A stretch of 64,000 nt of DNA from CAVXEH01 sp963805305 (GTDB lineage: Bacteria; Chloroflexota; Limnocylindria; QHBO01): contig CAWDTM010000002.1 in the NCBI GenBank assembly GCA_963805305.1, positions 186,001-250,000 on the forward strand, in the 5' to 3' direction. This document shows positions 53,105-62,238 of this stretch, one piece after another. Position 1 is the first letter of the stretch. Every line of letters begins with the position of its first letter. Position numbers and translations under genes: made by a program. The notes below the pieces were generated by a model, which worked only from the letters and a program-made list of their open reading frames with translations, ran no database searches and had not been told where the DNA came from.

Positions 53105-53938
53105 ATGGACTTCGATCTGCAGCTCACGTCGGGCAGGATCCGGGCTCGACGCTTCGGTGATCCGGATGCTCGGCTGGTCGTGTGCCTGCCGGGCCTGAGC
53201 GCGAACCTGGCTTCGTTCGATTTCATCGCCGAGCGGATCGTTGACCCTCGGATGCAGGTCATCAGCGTGGACCTGCGCGGCCGCGGCCTGAGCGAGGTGA
53301 CCCCACCCGGCTCGTACGGCTGGGAGAGCCACGCTCGAGATGCCTTCGCCATCGCGGATGCCCTCGGGGCGGCCACCTTCAGCCTCATGGGGCAGTCGAT
53401 GGGCGGAGCGGTCGCGATGCAAGCCGCGGCTCTCGACGCGGGCCGGATCGAGCGGATCGTCCTCCTCGACATCTGCGGCGTGCCGGACCCGGCCAGCGCC
53501 GCGGCGATCAGCGCTTCGGTCAATCGGCTGGGCCAGGTGGCGCCTTCCGCGGAGGCGTACATCGCCGCGGTGAAGGGGATGGGGCTGATCGATCCGTGGT
53601 CGGAGTACTGGGATCGCTACTATGCCTACGAGCTGGAGCCGGTCGAGGGCGGCGTCAGATCGCGCAGCAACCGCGATGCGGTGCTGGAGGACAGCGCCTA
53701 CGGCGAGACGCACACCACATATCCGCTGTGGCCGGCGCTTGCGATGCCGGTGCTCCTCCTCCGGGCCCGGCGGGAAATCCTGGCCGGCCTTGGCCGCATC
53801 GTCAGCGACGCCGATGCCGCCCGCTTCCCACGCGAGGTGCCAACGGCAACCGCAGTCGAGATCGACACCAACCACTACACCGTGAACACCTCCGATGCAT
53901 CGGTGGCGGCCATCCGGGAGTTCTTCGGGCTCGGATAA
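53105..53938 (+). CDS. Alpha/beta-fold hydrolase
   Basis: 277 residues, cytoplasmic. Oxyanion region CLPGLSANLASFD, nucleophile elbow GQSMGG, and a late His in DTNHYTVN give a full Ser-Asp-His type set, with the acid probably in the strand LLRARREIL. The early VDLRGRGLSEVTPP is typical of esterases and haloperoxidase-like members. Substrate not predictable. ATG 53105 is favoured by an AAGGCGG site; ATG 53090 lies in frame. Confidence 0.9.
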   Translation: MDFDLQLTSGRIRARRFGDPDARLVVCLPGLSANLASFDFIAERIVDPRMQVISVDLRGRGLSEVTPPGSYGWESHARDAFAIADALGAATFSLMGQSMGGAVAMQAAALDAGRIERIVLLDICGVPDPASAAAISASVNRLGQVAPSAEAYIAAVKGMGLIDPWSEYWDRYYAYELEPVEGGVRSRSNRDAVLEDSAYGETHTTYPLWPALAMPVLLLRARREILAGLGRIVSDADAARFPREVPTATAVEIDTNHYTVNTSDASVAAIREFFGLG

Positions 53939-53956
53939 TGGCTGATGGCGCCGCGT

Positions 53957-55702
53957 CTAGAAGCCGCCGCCGGCGCCTCCACCGCCCCCCGAGCCTCCAC
54001 CCCCGAACCCACCGCTGCCCGAGCTGGACGGCGAGTTCCCGATGGTGCCAATGGCGGCGAACATCCCGCCGAACGACGGGACCGCCGAACCGGAGAAGAG
54101 CCCGCCTCCGCCACCTCTGCCGCCCGATCCACCCCACGAACCGCTGCCGTACCAGGCCGGGTACCACATCCCGGTGGTCGTGCCGTGGCGCTCTGCCTCC
54201 ACGCTGCGGTGCAGGACCTCCTCGACTTCTTTGTGCAGACCCAGAGCCACGCCCCAGACCACAGCCTGGTCGGGCGTCTCGATCCAGGGCAGCACCTTCT
54301 TGTCCACGACCTCGGTCATGCTCTGCGCCTGGCGCAGGGTCGCCTGCAGGGTGCGCCGATACGCCGCCAGCCAGGCCCGCACCATGGCGCCGGTGTGGGT
54401 GACCGATGGCATCCAGTAGGCGACCCCGAAGGTCGCCGCTCCGGCAACGCCCAGGCTGACGCCCACCAGCGTGAGCCCGCTGCTCGGAAGACTCAGCGCG
54501 CCCCAGATGGCGAGGCCGGCGACGACCACCTCGACCACCGCAATGCCCACCCAGCGCCGGATGACGGAGCGGGGGGCCCGGGCGAACCAGCCGCCGTGCA
54601 CGACCGCGTCCTCGGAGAGCTCGTTGAATCGGCTCACGTGCGACCCAAAGTCCAGGAGGCGCTCGGGCGAGATCTCGCGCTCGTCGCCCTCGGCCAGGGC
54701 CTGGAGGCGCTGCAGGGCGTACTGCTCCGCCTGGCCAATGGGCTGACGGCGAATGAGCCGCAGCTTGGTATCGGTCAGGTCAGGGTCCGTGATGCGGATG
54801 GTGACCTTGGGCTTGTGCAGGAACCCGGTGTCCGGGTCAAAGGCGATCTCACCGCGTGACGCGAGGTCGAGCATGGCGGTGGTCAGCGCGTGGCGGGTTG
54901 CCATGCCGTCCAGGATCACCGCTGCGCCACCGGCGGTCAGCCCCGGGGGTGGCGCGGGCATGTAGATGGAGGCGTCATCGGTATAGACCGGGTCGCGGCC
55001 GAAGCGCAGCCAGTTCACGAACAGCCAGGCGAGCAGGCCCAGTCCGAGCAGGACACCGCCGAAGCCCAGGACGGCGTTGAGCTGCCGGGCGGTCTGCAGC
55101 GTCTGGGCGTGCTCCGGCGTGGCGGCATCGTCCACCGCGTGGAGCGCGACCAGGACCGCGCCATCCATGTCGCAGTTGCGCAGGTACGGCGTCATCTGGT
55201 CGTCGAAGATCGCCTGCCGCTCCGAATCGGTCAGGAACGCGGACTTGAAGCCGCTCCCCGCGTACAGCTGCGCCTGGCCGTGGCAGAGCGAGTCGTCGAG
55301 GTCCAGGAGGATCACCAGGGAGTCGTCAAAGCCCTTGCGGCCGATGCCCCACTGGTCGATGAGCGCCGCCGCGTCCCGTTCCGCGTCGCTGGGCGTGTTG
55401 CTCTCCGGCTTCACCTGGGTGTAGACCACGGCCTGCGCGCCGGTGCGCTGCTCGATGCCGGCGATGATGGACTCCGCCTGCTGGATCGTCTGCGATGACA
55501 GGACCCCGGCGGTGTCGTAGACGCGCTGGCCTGCGACCGGGTCGGGATACGGGGGTCCAGCGGCGAACGACGGGGTCGCGGTCAGGGTCAGGAGGGCGAC
55601 GGCCAGCAGCACTCCCACGACCGCGACGGCCGCGCGTGCAGACGGTGGATGCGTTGGGCGGAGCGGTGCCGGCCCACCCGCTCTAAGGTCGGGATCGTGC
55701 AC
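53957..55702 (-). CDS. TPM-domain/DUF2207 membrane protein with Gly-rich tail
   Basis: 581 residues. Signal or anchor segment (about 24-46), a TPM domain (about 55-195: VYDTAGVLSSQTIQQAESII ... GFDDSLVILLDLDD), one span (about 215-238), a cytoplasmic or membrane-adjacent region, two more spans (about 395-440), and a very Gly/Ser-rich end (GGFGGGGSGGGGGAGGGF). This is the DUF2207 layout; TPM proteins take part in envelope maintenance or photosystem repair. GTG 55702 is the only start that leaves a complete signal. Convergent with the hydrolase. Confidence 0.82.
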   Translation of the reverse strand: MHDPDLRAGGPAPLRPTHPPSARAAVAVVGVLLAVALLTLTATPSFAAGPPYPDPVAGQRVYDTAGVLSSQTIQQAESIIAGIEQRTGAQAVVYTQVKPESNTPSDAERDAAALIDQWGIGRKGFDDSLVILLDLDDSLCHGQAQLYAGSGFKSAFLTDSERQAIFDDQMTPYLRNCDMDGAVLVALHAVDDAATPEHAQTLQTARQLNAVLGFGGVLLGLGLLAWLFVNWLRFGRDPVYTDDASIYMPAPPPGLTAGGAAVILDGMATRHALTTAMLDLASRGEIAFDPDTGFLHKPKVTIRITDPDLTDTKLRLIRRQPIGQAEQYALQRLQALAEGDEREISPERLLDFGSHVSRFNELSEDAVVHGGWFARAPRSVIRRWVGIAVVEVVVAGLAIWGALSLPSSGLTLVGVSLGVAGAATFGVAYWMPSVTHTGAMVRAWLAAYRRTLQATLRQAQSMTEVVDKKVLPWIETPDQAVVWGVALGLHKEVEEVLHRSVEAERHGTTTGMWYPAWYGSGSWGGSGGRGGGGGLFSGSAVPSFGGMFAAIGTIGNSPSSSGSGGFGGGGSGGGGGAGGGF

Positions 55703-55758
55703 GAGCGCATCTTGCACCCGCGGGCCGGCGGCTGACCAGAGCCGATCGGAATGCAGGC

Positions 55759-56214
55759 TCAATCCTGGCGGATGCGCAGCGCCGGCAGGGTGAGGAGCCA
55801 GCCCAGCACCACGGTGACCCCATACGTGGCGCACCAGCTGCAGACCGCGTGGATGACGAACAGCTCCAGGTAGACGAGGTACGCCTCGAAGAGGGTGCCG
55901 GCCAGGCCACCCAGGTAGAGCAGGAGGAGCGCGCGCCGGTCGCCCGTGCGGAACCAGGCAACGGCGGCCGCGAGCGCAACCGCCGACCATACGGCGCCGT
56001 AGGCGGCGACGGGGATCCCCAGCAGCACGCTGTAGCGGCTGGTCTGCACGGATTCGCACCCGCCGCCCACGACGCACAGCGGCACCTCACCGGCGAGCTT
56101 CAGCACGGTGAGGTAGATGGAGATGCCCAGGCCCGCGAGGGCCAGGATGGCCATGGCGACGGCCAGTTGCCGTGCTGCTGTCCGCCGGTGCGGGTCCGGG
56201 TGCTCCTGGGACAT
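55759..56214 (-). CDS. VKOR-family quinone-linked disulfide oxidase
   Basis: 151 residues, four spans. Reoxidises a thioredoxin-like partner by passing electrons to quinone. Two Cys pairs are present: Cys47/Cys53 in the outside loop (CVVGGGCESV) and CSWC at 125-128 (active pair). ATG 56214 lies seven bases after the DsbA-like stop, so the two are one operon, as in actinobacterial and cyanobacterial VKOR/DsbA systems. Confidence 0.94.
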   Translation of the reverse strand: MSQEHPDPHRRTAARQLAVAMAILALAGLGISIYLTVLKLAGEVPLCVVGGGCESVQTSRYSVLLGIPVAAYGAVWSAVALAAAVAWFRTGDRRALLLLYLGGLAGTLFEAYLVYLELFVIHAVCSWCATYGVTVVLGWLLTLPALRIRQD

Positions 56215-56221
56215 CGGCCTG

Positions 56222-57028
56222 CTAGGAGGCTGGCGAAGCCGAGGCCGATGGCGCCGGCGAGGACGACTGGAGCGCCGCATCGATCGCCGCGGACACGGTG
56301 CCGTAGTCGAGCGGGTTCGAGACCTGGACACCGTTCACGTACAGCGTGGGGGTGCCGGTGATGCCCTTGGACTGGGCCGTGGTTGCCTCGTCGGACACCT
56401 GCTGCTGGTTGGCGCTGCTGCCCAGGCACGTCGAGAACGTGCCGGCGTCGATGCCAACCGCCGACGCGATGGCCTTGAGCTTGGTGTCGTTCAGGGCGCC
56501 GGAGTTCTCCGCGCCCTGGTTGGCATACACGTAGTCGTGGTACGGCCAGAACTTGCCCGCGTCAGCCGCGCACAGCCCGCCAACGGCCGCCTGCGTCGAC
56601 TCCGGGCCGATGAAGGCGAAGTCGTGGAAGACCAGCAGTACCTGCCCCTTCGACATGTAGTCGCTGACGATGTTCGGCTCGACAGTGTCCGTGAACTGCT
56701 TGCAGACGGGGCACTGGAAGTCCGCCCACAGGTCCAGCGTGACCGGTGCCGACGACGAGCCCACGGTGCGTCCGCTGGCGTCACCGGTCGGCGTGACGTT
56801 CGTGGGCTGCGTGACACTCGCGGCTGCCGGCGACTGGTTCACCAGGACCAGGATCACGATCACCGCGGCGACTGCCACGACAACGCCACCGGTGAGCCAG
56901 GCCAGGGGCAGGCCGCGGGACTGGCGCCGCGCGGCGCGGGTGGCGGCCTGGCGCTGCGCCTCGCGTCGCTCGCGACGGGTGGGGGGTCCCTGGCGTGACG
57001 TGGGTTTGCGTGACGAGGACAAGGGCAT
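56222..57028 (-). CDS. Membrane-anchored DsbA-like thiol oxidoreductase
   Basis: 268 residues. Arg/Gln-rich cytoplasmic start, one span (about 41-63), linker, and a DsbA/thioredoxin_4 domain with CPVC at 106-109 and cis-Pro in GTPTLYVNG. It forms disulfides in exported proteins and is recharged by the VKOR partner encoded next. ATG 57028 gives the standard length; an upstream ATG would add a short Ser/Arg extension. Confidence 0.93.
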   Translation of the reverse strand: MPLSSSRKPTSRQGPPTRRERREAQRQAATRAARRQSRGLPLAWLTGGVVVAVAAVIVILVLVNQSPAAASVTQPTNVTPTGDASGRTVGSSSAPVTLDLWADFQCPVCKQFTDTVEPNIVSDYMSKGQVLLVFHDFAFIGPESTQAAVGGLCAADAGKFWPYHDYVYANQGAENSGALNDTKLKAIASAVGIDAGTFSTCLGSSANQQQVSDEATTAQSKGITGTPTLYVNGVQVSNPLDYGTVSAAIDAALQSSSPAPSASASPAS

Positions 57029-57133
57029 GCTCCGCGTTCGTGGGGTGCTCGGTCGGGGCAAAGGGTAGCGGGTGGTCGCTGATCCTGCGTTTGCGGCCCA
57101 TGGCCCACCGCCTGCTCAGGTAGGGTTGGCGTG

Positions 57134-57904
57134 ATGTCCTCGGCCGCTGTCGCCGCCTTCCTGTCCAGCCTCGCCGCCTCGGGCGTGGAGTTCGTCGAGG
57201 CGCTCACCGTCGTGATTGCCGTGGGGGTCACCCGCCAGTGGCGCTCGACGCTCGTTGGCGCGGGCGTCGCTGTCGTCGTGCTGGCCGGCCTGGTGACGGT
57301 GCTGGGGTTCGCGATCGCCACCCTGGTACCTATCGAGCTGCTGCGCCTCGTCGTGGGTGCGGTCCTCATCGTCTTCGGCCTCCAGTGGCTCACCAAGGCA
57401 ATCCTCCGCTCGGCGGGTGCGAAGGCCGTTCGGGACGAGGCCGCAAGCTACGGCCGCGAGGTGGCGGCGCTTGCCCAGGAGCCGCCGGTGGCCGGGACGG
57501 GGATCGACTGGATCAGCTTCACGGTGTCCTTCAAGGGCGTACTGCTCGAGGGCCTCGAGGTCGCCTTCATCGTCATCACCTTCGGTGCGGCGGGCGGCGA
57601 ACTGGGGGCCGCGGTCCTGGGTGCGGGCCTGGCGCTGGTTGGCGTGCTGGCCGTGGGCATCGCCATTCGTGAGCCGCTCGCCCGGCTGCCCGAGAACCAG
57701 CTCAAGTTCGGGGTGGGGCTGATGCTCGTCTCCTTCGGCACCTTCTGGGCCGGCGAGGGCATTGGCATCGACTGGCCGGGCGAGGATCTCTCCATCCTGC
57801 TGCTGCTGGCGGTCTACCTGGGCTTGTCACTCTTGGCTGTGCGGGCGATTGCGTCCGCCATCCGCCGCCCGGCATCGGCATCGGCTCCCGAGGAGGCCGG
57901 CTGA
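57134..57904 (+). CDS. COG4280-type membrane protein with FTR1-like Glu motifs
   Basis: 256 residues, six to seven spans in two related halves. Each half carries a Glu-containing helix: GVEFVEALTVVIAVG near the N-terminus and LLEGLEVAFIVITFG in the second half, similar to the REGLE helices of FTR1/EfeU iron permeases. COG4280 members have no proven function. The DyP peroxidase two genes on is the usual partner of EfeU. The stop shares a base with the next ATG (TGATG). Confidence 0.75.
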   Translation: MSSAAVAAFLSSLAASGVEFVEALTVVIAVGVTRQWRSTLVGAGVAVVVLAGLVTVLGFAIATLVPIELLRLVVGAVLIVFGLQWLTKAILRSAGAKAVRDEAASYGREVAALAQEPPVAGTGIDWISFTVSFKGVLLEGLEVAFIVITFGAAGGELGAAVLGAGLALVGVLAVGIAIREPLARLPENQLKFGVGLMLVSFGTFWAGEGIGIDWPGEDLSILLLLAVYLGLSLLAVRAIASAIRRPASASAPEEAG

Positions 57905-58122
57905 TGCGGTACATCGTGGCCTTCGGGCGTTTCTGGTACGACTTCCTGGTGGGGGATCGGCCGGTCCTGTTCATGGGTCCGGTGCTTGGCCTGGCCATCG
58001 TGGCCGGACTGCTGCGCATCGGCTGGCAATCCGTCGCCGGGCTGCTGCTCGTGGGATTGGTGGTCGCCAGCGCCGCCTGGGCGCTGCTCCGCGACGTGAC
58101 GGCCGTTCGCCCGGACCCATAG
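57904..58122 (+). CDS. Small membrane protein
   Basis: 72 residues, FGRFWYDFLVGDRPVLFMGP then two spans (about 22-38, 43-62). Coupled to COG4280 by a one-base overlap and followed by the DyP gene, so probably part of the same unit. Similar short proteins often accompany COG4280, but no function is known. Confidence 0.8.
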   Translation: MRYIVAFGRFWYDFLVGDRPVLFMGPVLGLAIVAGLLRIGWQSVAGLLLVGLVVASAAWALLRDVTAVRPDP

Positions 58123-58179
58123 GCCGCGCGGCCTGCGCATCTTGTGCTGCGCCGCGCTCCCCGCCATGATCAAGGGGCC

Positions 58180-59067
58180 ATGACCTCCCCCCAAACCGGG
58201 ATCTTCGCGCTGGGTACCGCGTCGCACACGTACCTGGAGCTGGACCTGCTGCCCGGCGCGGACGCAGCTGCGACCGTAGCGCAGGTGGCCGGGCTGCGTG
58301 AGCCGCGCACCACGATCGGTGGCGTCAACCTGGTGGCGGGCTTTCGCCCTGAGCTGTGGGCGGCGGTGGCGCCGGATGCCGCTCCGCCGGGGGCGACCGG
58401 CTTCAACGAGCCGATCGTGGGTCGCGACGGCTATGCCATGCCGGGGACCCAGCACGACATCGTGATCTGGCTCTCGGGCGCCTCCTATGACGTGGTGTTC
58501 GACCTGGGACGCACCGTGATCACAGACCTCGCGGCGCACGCCTCGCTGGCGCACGAGATGGTGGGCTGGCCCTACCACCACGACCTGGACCTGACCGGCT
58601 TCATCGACGGGACGGAGAACCCGACGCTGGTCGAGGCAGCTGGTGTGGCGCTGATGCCCGCATCGTCGCCCTGCGCCGGAGGATCGGTGCTGCTCCTGCA
58701 GCAGTGGGAGCATGACGCAGCCGCCTGGGAGCGCCTCGAGATCAGCCGGCAGGAGGCGGTCATCGGCCGCAGCAAGAGCGACAGCGCTGAGCTCGATCCC
58801 CGGCCGGATGACTCTCACGTGGCGCGAACCGACCAGGATGACTTCGGGAAGATCTTCCGTCGCAACATCCCGTACGGCTCGGTCGACCGCCACGGCACCA
58901 TCTTCGTGGGGTTCGCGGCGGACCAGGCCATCCTGCGAAAAATGCTGGTCAGCATGGCCGGGACTCCCGCGGGGGAACGCGATGCGTTGACCCGCTTCAC
59001 GCTGCCCCTCACCGGCGCGTACTACGTGGTGCCATCCGCGGATCGCCTGGCCGCCTTCGAGGCATAA
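58180..59067 (+). CDS. DyP-type heme peroxidase
   Basis: 295 residues. GFIDGTENP with catalytic Asp143, SHVART with the likely proximal His, and FRRNIPYG with the distal Arg give the full DyP set. No signal peptide or Tat motif, so cytoplasmic, unlike secreted EfeB. The final residues (DRLAAFEA) show no clear encapsulin tag. ATG 58180 follows AAGGGG. Likely oxidises dyes, Mn or heme-related substrates; context points to iron metabolism. Confidence 0.93.
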   Translation: MTSPQTGIFALGTASHTYLELDLLPGADAAATVAQVAGLREPRTTIGGVNLVAGFRPELWAAVAPDAAPPGATGFNEPIVGRDGYAMPGTQHDIVIWLSGASYDVVFDLGRTVITDLAAHASLAHEMVGWPYHHDLDLTGFIDGTENPTLVEAAGVALMPASSPCAGGSVLLLQQWEHDAAAWERLEISRQEAVIGRSKSDSAELDPRPDDSHVARTDQDDFGKIFRRNIPYGSVDRHGTIFVGFAADQAILRKMLVSMAGTPAGERDALTRFTLPLTGAYYVVPSADRLAAFEA

Positions 59068-59077
59068 TCGGCGCCTC

Positions 59078-59449
59078 ATGGATCAGCCTCACCCGCGAGC
59101 TGCCCTTGGCCCGGAGCCAGTCCGCACCATTGGCCGCGACGAGCTGAAGGCCAAGCTCGACCGCGGCGACGACTTCAAGCTGATCATGGCCCTCAACCGC
59201 TGGGCCTTCGACGCCAAGCACATCCCCGGCTCGCTCCACTTCGACACGCCCGCGGAGCTGTACGCCGCGGTGCATCCCGGGGACGAGGTGGTCGTGTACT
59301 GCTCGAACGTTGACTGCCTCTCCAGCGTCGCCATGTACCGGGACCTGGTGCGGCGCGGCTATCACACCGTGCGGCGCTACTCGGGGGGCCTGCTGGACTG
59401 GGAGGATGCCGGGTATCCCCTGGAGGGGGCGTTCGCCCAGGACACATGA
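59078..59449 (+). CDS. Rhodanese-domain protein
   Basis: 123 residues, cytoplasmic. Active loop CSNVDC with the catalytic Cys first, preceded by DDFKLIMALNRWAFDAKHIP in place of the usual LIDVR. Transfers sulfur or senses redox state. Starts ten bases after the DyP stop and overlaps the next gene by four bases (ATGA), so the three may be one unit. Confidence 0.88.
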   Translation: MDQPHPRAALGPEPVRTIGRDELKAKLDRGDDFKLIMALNRWAFDAKHIPGSLHFDTPAELYAAVHPGDEVVVYCSNVDCLSSVAMYRDLVRRGYHTVRRYSGGLLDWEDAGYPLEGAFAQDT

Positions 59450-59946
59450 CCGAGCCGCAGCCATCCGCCGCACCACCGCCGGCCGGCCACCCCTACGAGG
59501 CCGATATCTCCGCGGAACGCCGCGGCTGGGCGGAGGTCCTGGCGCTCGTCCGCTCCCTGACGCCGGAGGAGTGCCTGGAGCCGGGCTACTACACCGATCC
59601 GGACTGGACCGTCCGGGACCTGGTGGCCCACCTGGGCACCTGGCTGGCCGAGGCCGAGGTCCAGTTCCAGCGCATGATCGTGGGTACCTACGAAGGCCAC
59701 GACGTGGATGTCGATGCGCTGAACGCGGTGCTGCTGGCGGGCATGGTGGGCCAGCCCTGGGAGGTGGCCTGGGTCCAGGCGATCTCCAGCAGGACGCTCA
59801 TGCTCGAGACGTGGTACGACCTGGCCGAGCCGTCCGACGAGGCGGCTTGGTGGATCCGCAAGTCCGCCGCCGAGCACCTTGCGGAGCACCTGCCCCGGCT
59901 GCGGGAGTGGGCAGCGGAGCTGATGGCGAGGCGGCCCGGCCAATAG
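59446..59946 (+). CDS. DinB/maleylpyruvate-isomerase-like protein
   Basis: 166 residues. Four-helix bundle with LVAHLGTWLAEAE and the terminal AEHLAEHLPRLREW supplying His residues at the positions DinB-like proteins use to bind metal and thiol cofactors. A third ligand is not obvious. In actinobacteria such proteins use mycothiol; whether this host makes it is unknown. ATG 59446 overlaps the rhodanese stop. Confidence 0.75.
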   Translation: MTEPQPSAAPPPAGHPYEADISAERRGWAEVLALVRSLTPEECLEPGYYTDPDWTVRDLVAHLGTWLAEAEVQFQRMIVGTYEGHDVDVDALNAVLLAGMVGQPWEVAWVQAISSRTLMLETWYDLAEPSDEAAWWIRKSAAEHLAEHLPRLREWAAELMARRPGQ

Positions 59947-60015
59947 CGCCTCCGGATGGTCCGGGCAACGAAACGCGCGCCCGGCTCCGTCTACTACCCT
60001 GAGGAGGTGGTGCGC

Positions 60016-60561
60016 GTGCGCCCTGGCGGGGAGCTCGATGAGCTGGTCGAGGCCGCCCGGGTGGGGGATCGACTGGCGTTCGAGCAGCTGCTCGAACGGG
60101 ATGCACCGATCGCCTATCGCGCCGCATTGGCCGTGCTCCGATCCCCAACCGATGCCGAGGACGCCCTGCAGGAGGCGACGCTGCGTGCCTGGCAGCGCCT
60201 GCCCCAGCTGCGCGACGCCGGCGGCTGGACGGCGTGGTTCCGGCGCATCGCGGTCCGCACCGCCATCGATCACGCCCGTCGTGGGTACCGCGCTCGCGAG
60301 GTGATCCTGGACCCGGAGGCGGCTCCGGCCGCGGATCCGTCGGTGGCGGCAGCCGACCACGTCACGCTGCTTGCCGCCATCGGCTCCTTGTCTCCCGACG
60401 ACCGCGCCATCCTGGGTTTGCGCTATGCGGCCGACCTCGGTGTCGCCGATGTCGCCGATGCGCTGGGCATCCGCCTGGGCACGGCCAAGGCCCGCCTGCA
60501 CCGGGCGCTGGGGCGCCTGCGGGTTGCGCTCGGCGAGGAAGGCCAGACCTATGGTGCCTGA
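60016..60561 (+). CDS. ECF-type sigma factor, group member A
   Basis: 181 residues. Region 2: GDRLAFEQLLERDAPIAYRA and SPTDAEDALQEATLRAWQRL; region 4: LSPDDRAILGLRYAADLGVA then DVADALGIRLGTAKARLHRA. GTG 60016 lies eight bases after GAGGAGG; ATG 59956 is the longer alternative. It is clearly homologous to the sigma at 44519, even in the region between the domains. Eleven-base overlap with its membrane partner. Confidence 0.88.
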   Translation: MRPGGELDELVEAARVGDRLAFEQLLERDAPIAYRAALAVLRSPTDAEDALQEATLRAWQRLPQLRDAGGWTAWFRRIAVRTAIDHARRGYRAREVILDPEAAPAADPSVAAADHVTLLAAIGSLSPDDRAILGLRYAADLGVADVADALGIRLGTAKARLHRALGRLRVALGEEGQTYGA

Positions 60562-62224
60562 TCGCCCGCCGCTGGAGGATCGCCTGGGCGAGGCGTTCCA
60601 TGCCGAGGTCCGCCAGCATCGGCTTCGCGCCGATTTTGCGGCATCGGCTGCCGCGAGCCTGCCGGATCGATCGGGCACGGCGCCGGGCGGATGGCTGCGC
60701 GTCGCGCTTCCCAGCGTCGCGGCCGTGCTGGTGATCGCAGTGGTGGCGGCCTTCGCGTTGATCGGCGGCTTGAACCAGCCGCCGATCTCGGCGACGGCGG
60801 GGCCATCGGCCTCGGGTTCGTCCACGCCCGGCGGGTCACCGGTCCCTGGCCGCGTGCCGTCCACGTTCAAGGGCCAGCCGGTGTACAGCGGTCAGGCCAT
60901 CGCGGACCACATCGCCGCGGATGGGAGCGACCGGTCGTTCTTCGTCGGTGGCTGGCTGCTCGACATCGAGGTGGACTGCGTCGCGCCGCCCACGGCCCGA
61001 CCCACGAACGAGCTGGCACCCTGGTGCCCGTCCGGCTGGTTCCTCACCGCGTCGCACAGTGTGGATTCAGCTGCGGCGATGCGGGACCTGGGCCATGGGA
61101 CGCTGCACCTCATCGTGGGCGGGCACGTGCCCGGATCGGGCTGGCAGATGGCCGACCCGGTTGTCCTTCAGGTGCACGCCCATGATCCCGGGGCAGCAAG
61201 CTGCCCGGCGTCCATCCGGGCCGACTGCGAGAGCGCGGTGGTCGTGGAGGCCCTCGTGTGGAGCGCCGGTGCCGTGGAATCTGCCTCGCCCACCGCATCG
61301 CCGGTTCCGGGCGTCGCCTCGTTCCAGCCGACCGCCTTGGCGTTCTGGAGCGGCGGTCAGACCGGACTGGTGGGCGGAGTCGACGGTGGCAGAGGCCGTG
61401 TCGACCGCACGACCGACGGGGGTGCGAGCTGGTCGTTGGTCTGGCAGACGGACGCGCCGGTGAGCGGGCTGTGGGCCTTCGGCGCACGCGACGCGGTGGC
61501 CCAGACCTGCGCGGCGGAGGCAGCGGACTGCACGTTGTGGCGCAGCACAGACGGTGGCCTCACCTGGACGTCGCAGGGCAGCAGCGTGGCGGTCGGAAGC
61601 TTCGCCGATCCGCAGCACGGCTGGGCGCTGGTGCCGGTGGCGCCTCCTCCGGGGAGCGCGGTTGGCGGGCCGGGCGCCGCGGCCGTCGAGCGCACCAGTG
61701 ACGGGGGTCAGTCCTGGGTGCAGGCCGGTCCCATCCCGTGCGGGCCGGGCGGGCCCACGGCCATGGGCCCCACCGCGATTGCCGCGGTGGGCGCGACATC
61801 GGCCTGGCTCCTGTGCACGGGCGGCCCCGCCACCATCATGGAAGACAAGGTCGTCCTGGTGACCAGCGACGACGGTGCGACATGGCAGGTCCGCGCACAG
61901 GTGGTAGGCGGAACCGCGCCGGTCGGCGCGATCGGTCAGATCCCGCAGGGTGGCCACCCGACGGACATCGCGGTGGCGCCTGACGGCACCGCGTGGATGC
62001 TGGGCGGCCGGATGCGCCCACTGCTGAGCCGCGATCATGGCACGACATGGACCCCGATGCCGCTGGGCGAGATCGACGTGACGACCACCGTGAGCCCCGC
62101 GCTCCTCGACGCAAAGCACGGTTTCGTGCTCATGCAGGATCCGAACGCGCAGGGGATCGTCCTCGAGGTCACGAGCGACGGCGGCGCGACCTGGTCTGCG
62201 CCGTATTCGTGGCCCCTGGGATAA
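60551..62224 (+). CDS. ECF-linked membrane sensor with BNR-type repeats
   Basis: 557 residues. Cytoplasmic N-terminus (1-49: LEDRLGEAFH, HRLRADFAASAAASLP), a span at 51-73, a Ser/Gly/Pro linker, an unassigned exterior domain (about 95-255) and a C-terminal propeller region with Asp-box motifs (TTDGGASW, STDGGLTW, TSDGGQSW, TSDDGATW, SRDHGTTW, TSDGGATW). The cytoplasmic part matches that of the 45036 protein, and its sigma matches that protein's sigma. ATG 60551 is set by the 11-base overlap. Confidence 0.72.
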   Translation: MVPDRPPLEDRLGEAFHAEVRQHRLRADFAASAAASLPDRSGTAPGGWLRVALPSVAAVLVIAVVAAFALIGGLNQPPISATAGPSASGSSTPGGSPVPGRVPSTFKGQPVYSGQAIADHIAADGSDRSFFVGGWLLDIEVDCVAPPTARPTNELAPWCPSGWFLTASHSVDSAAAMRDLGHGTLHLIVGGHVPGSGWQMADPVVLQVHAHDPGAASCPASIRADCESAVVVEALVWSAGAVESASPTASPVPGVASFQPTALAFWSGGQTGLVGGVDGGRGRVDRTTDGGASWSLVWQTDAPVSGLWAFGARDAVAQTCAAEAADCTLWRSTDGGLTWTSQGSSVAVGSFADPQHGWALVPVAPPPGSAVGGPGAAAVERTSDGGQSWVQAGPIPCGPGGPTAMGPTAIAAVGATSAWLLCTGGPATIMEDKVVLVTSDDGATWQVRAQVVGGTAPVGAIGQIPQGGHPTDIAVAPDGTAWMLGGRMRPLLSRDHGTTWTPMPLGEIDVTTTVSPALLDAKHGFVLMQDPNAQGIVLEVTSDGGATWSAPYSWPLG

Positions 62225-62238
62225 GGGAACGCCTGTGT

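Noticed and set aside
53957..56077. Extending the TPM/DUF2207 protein upstream to 706 residues
   Set aside because: The first ~125 residues of that frame overlap the VKOR gene out of frame and lack protein character; GTG 55702 gives a clean signal sequence.
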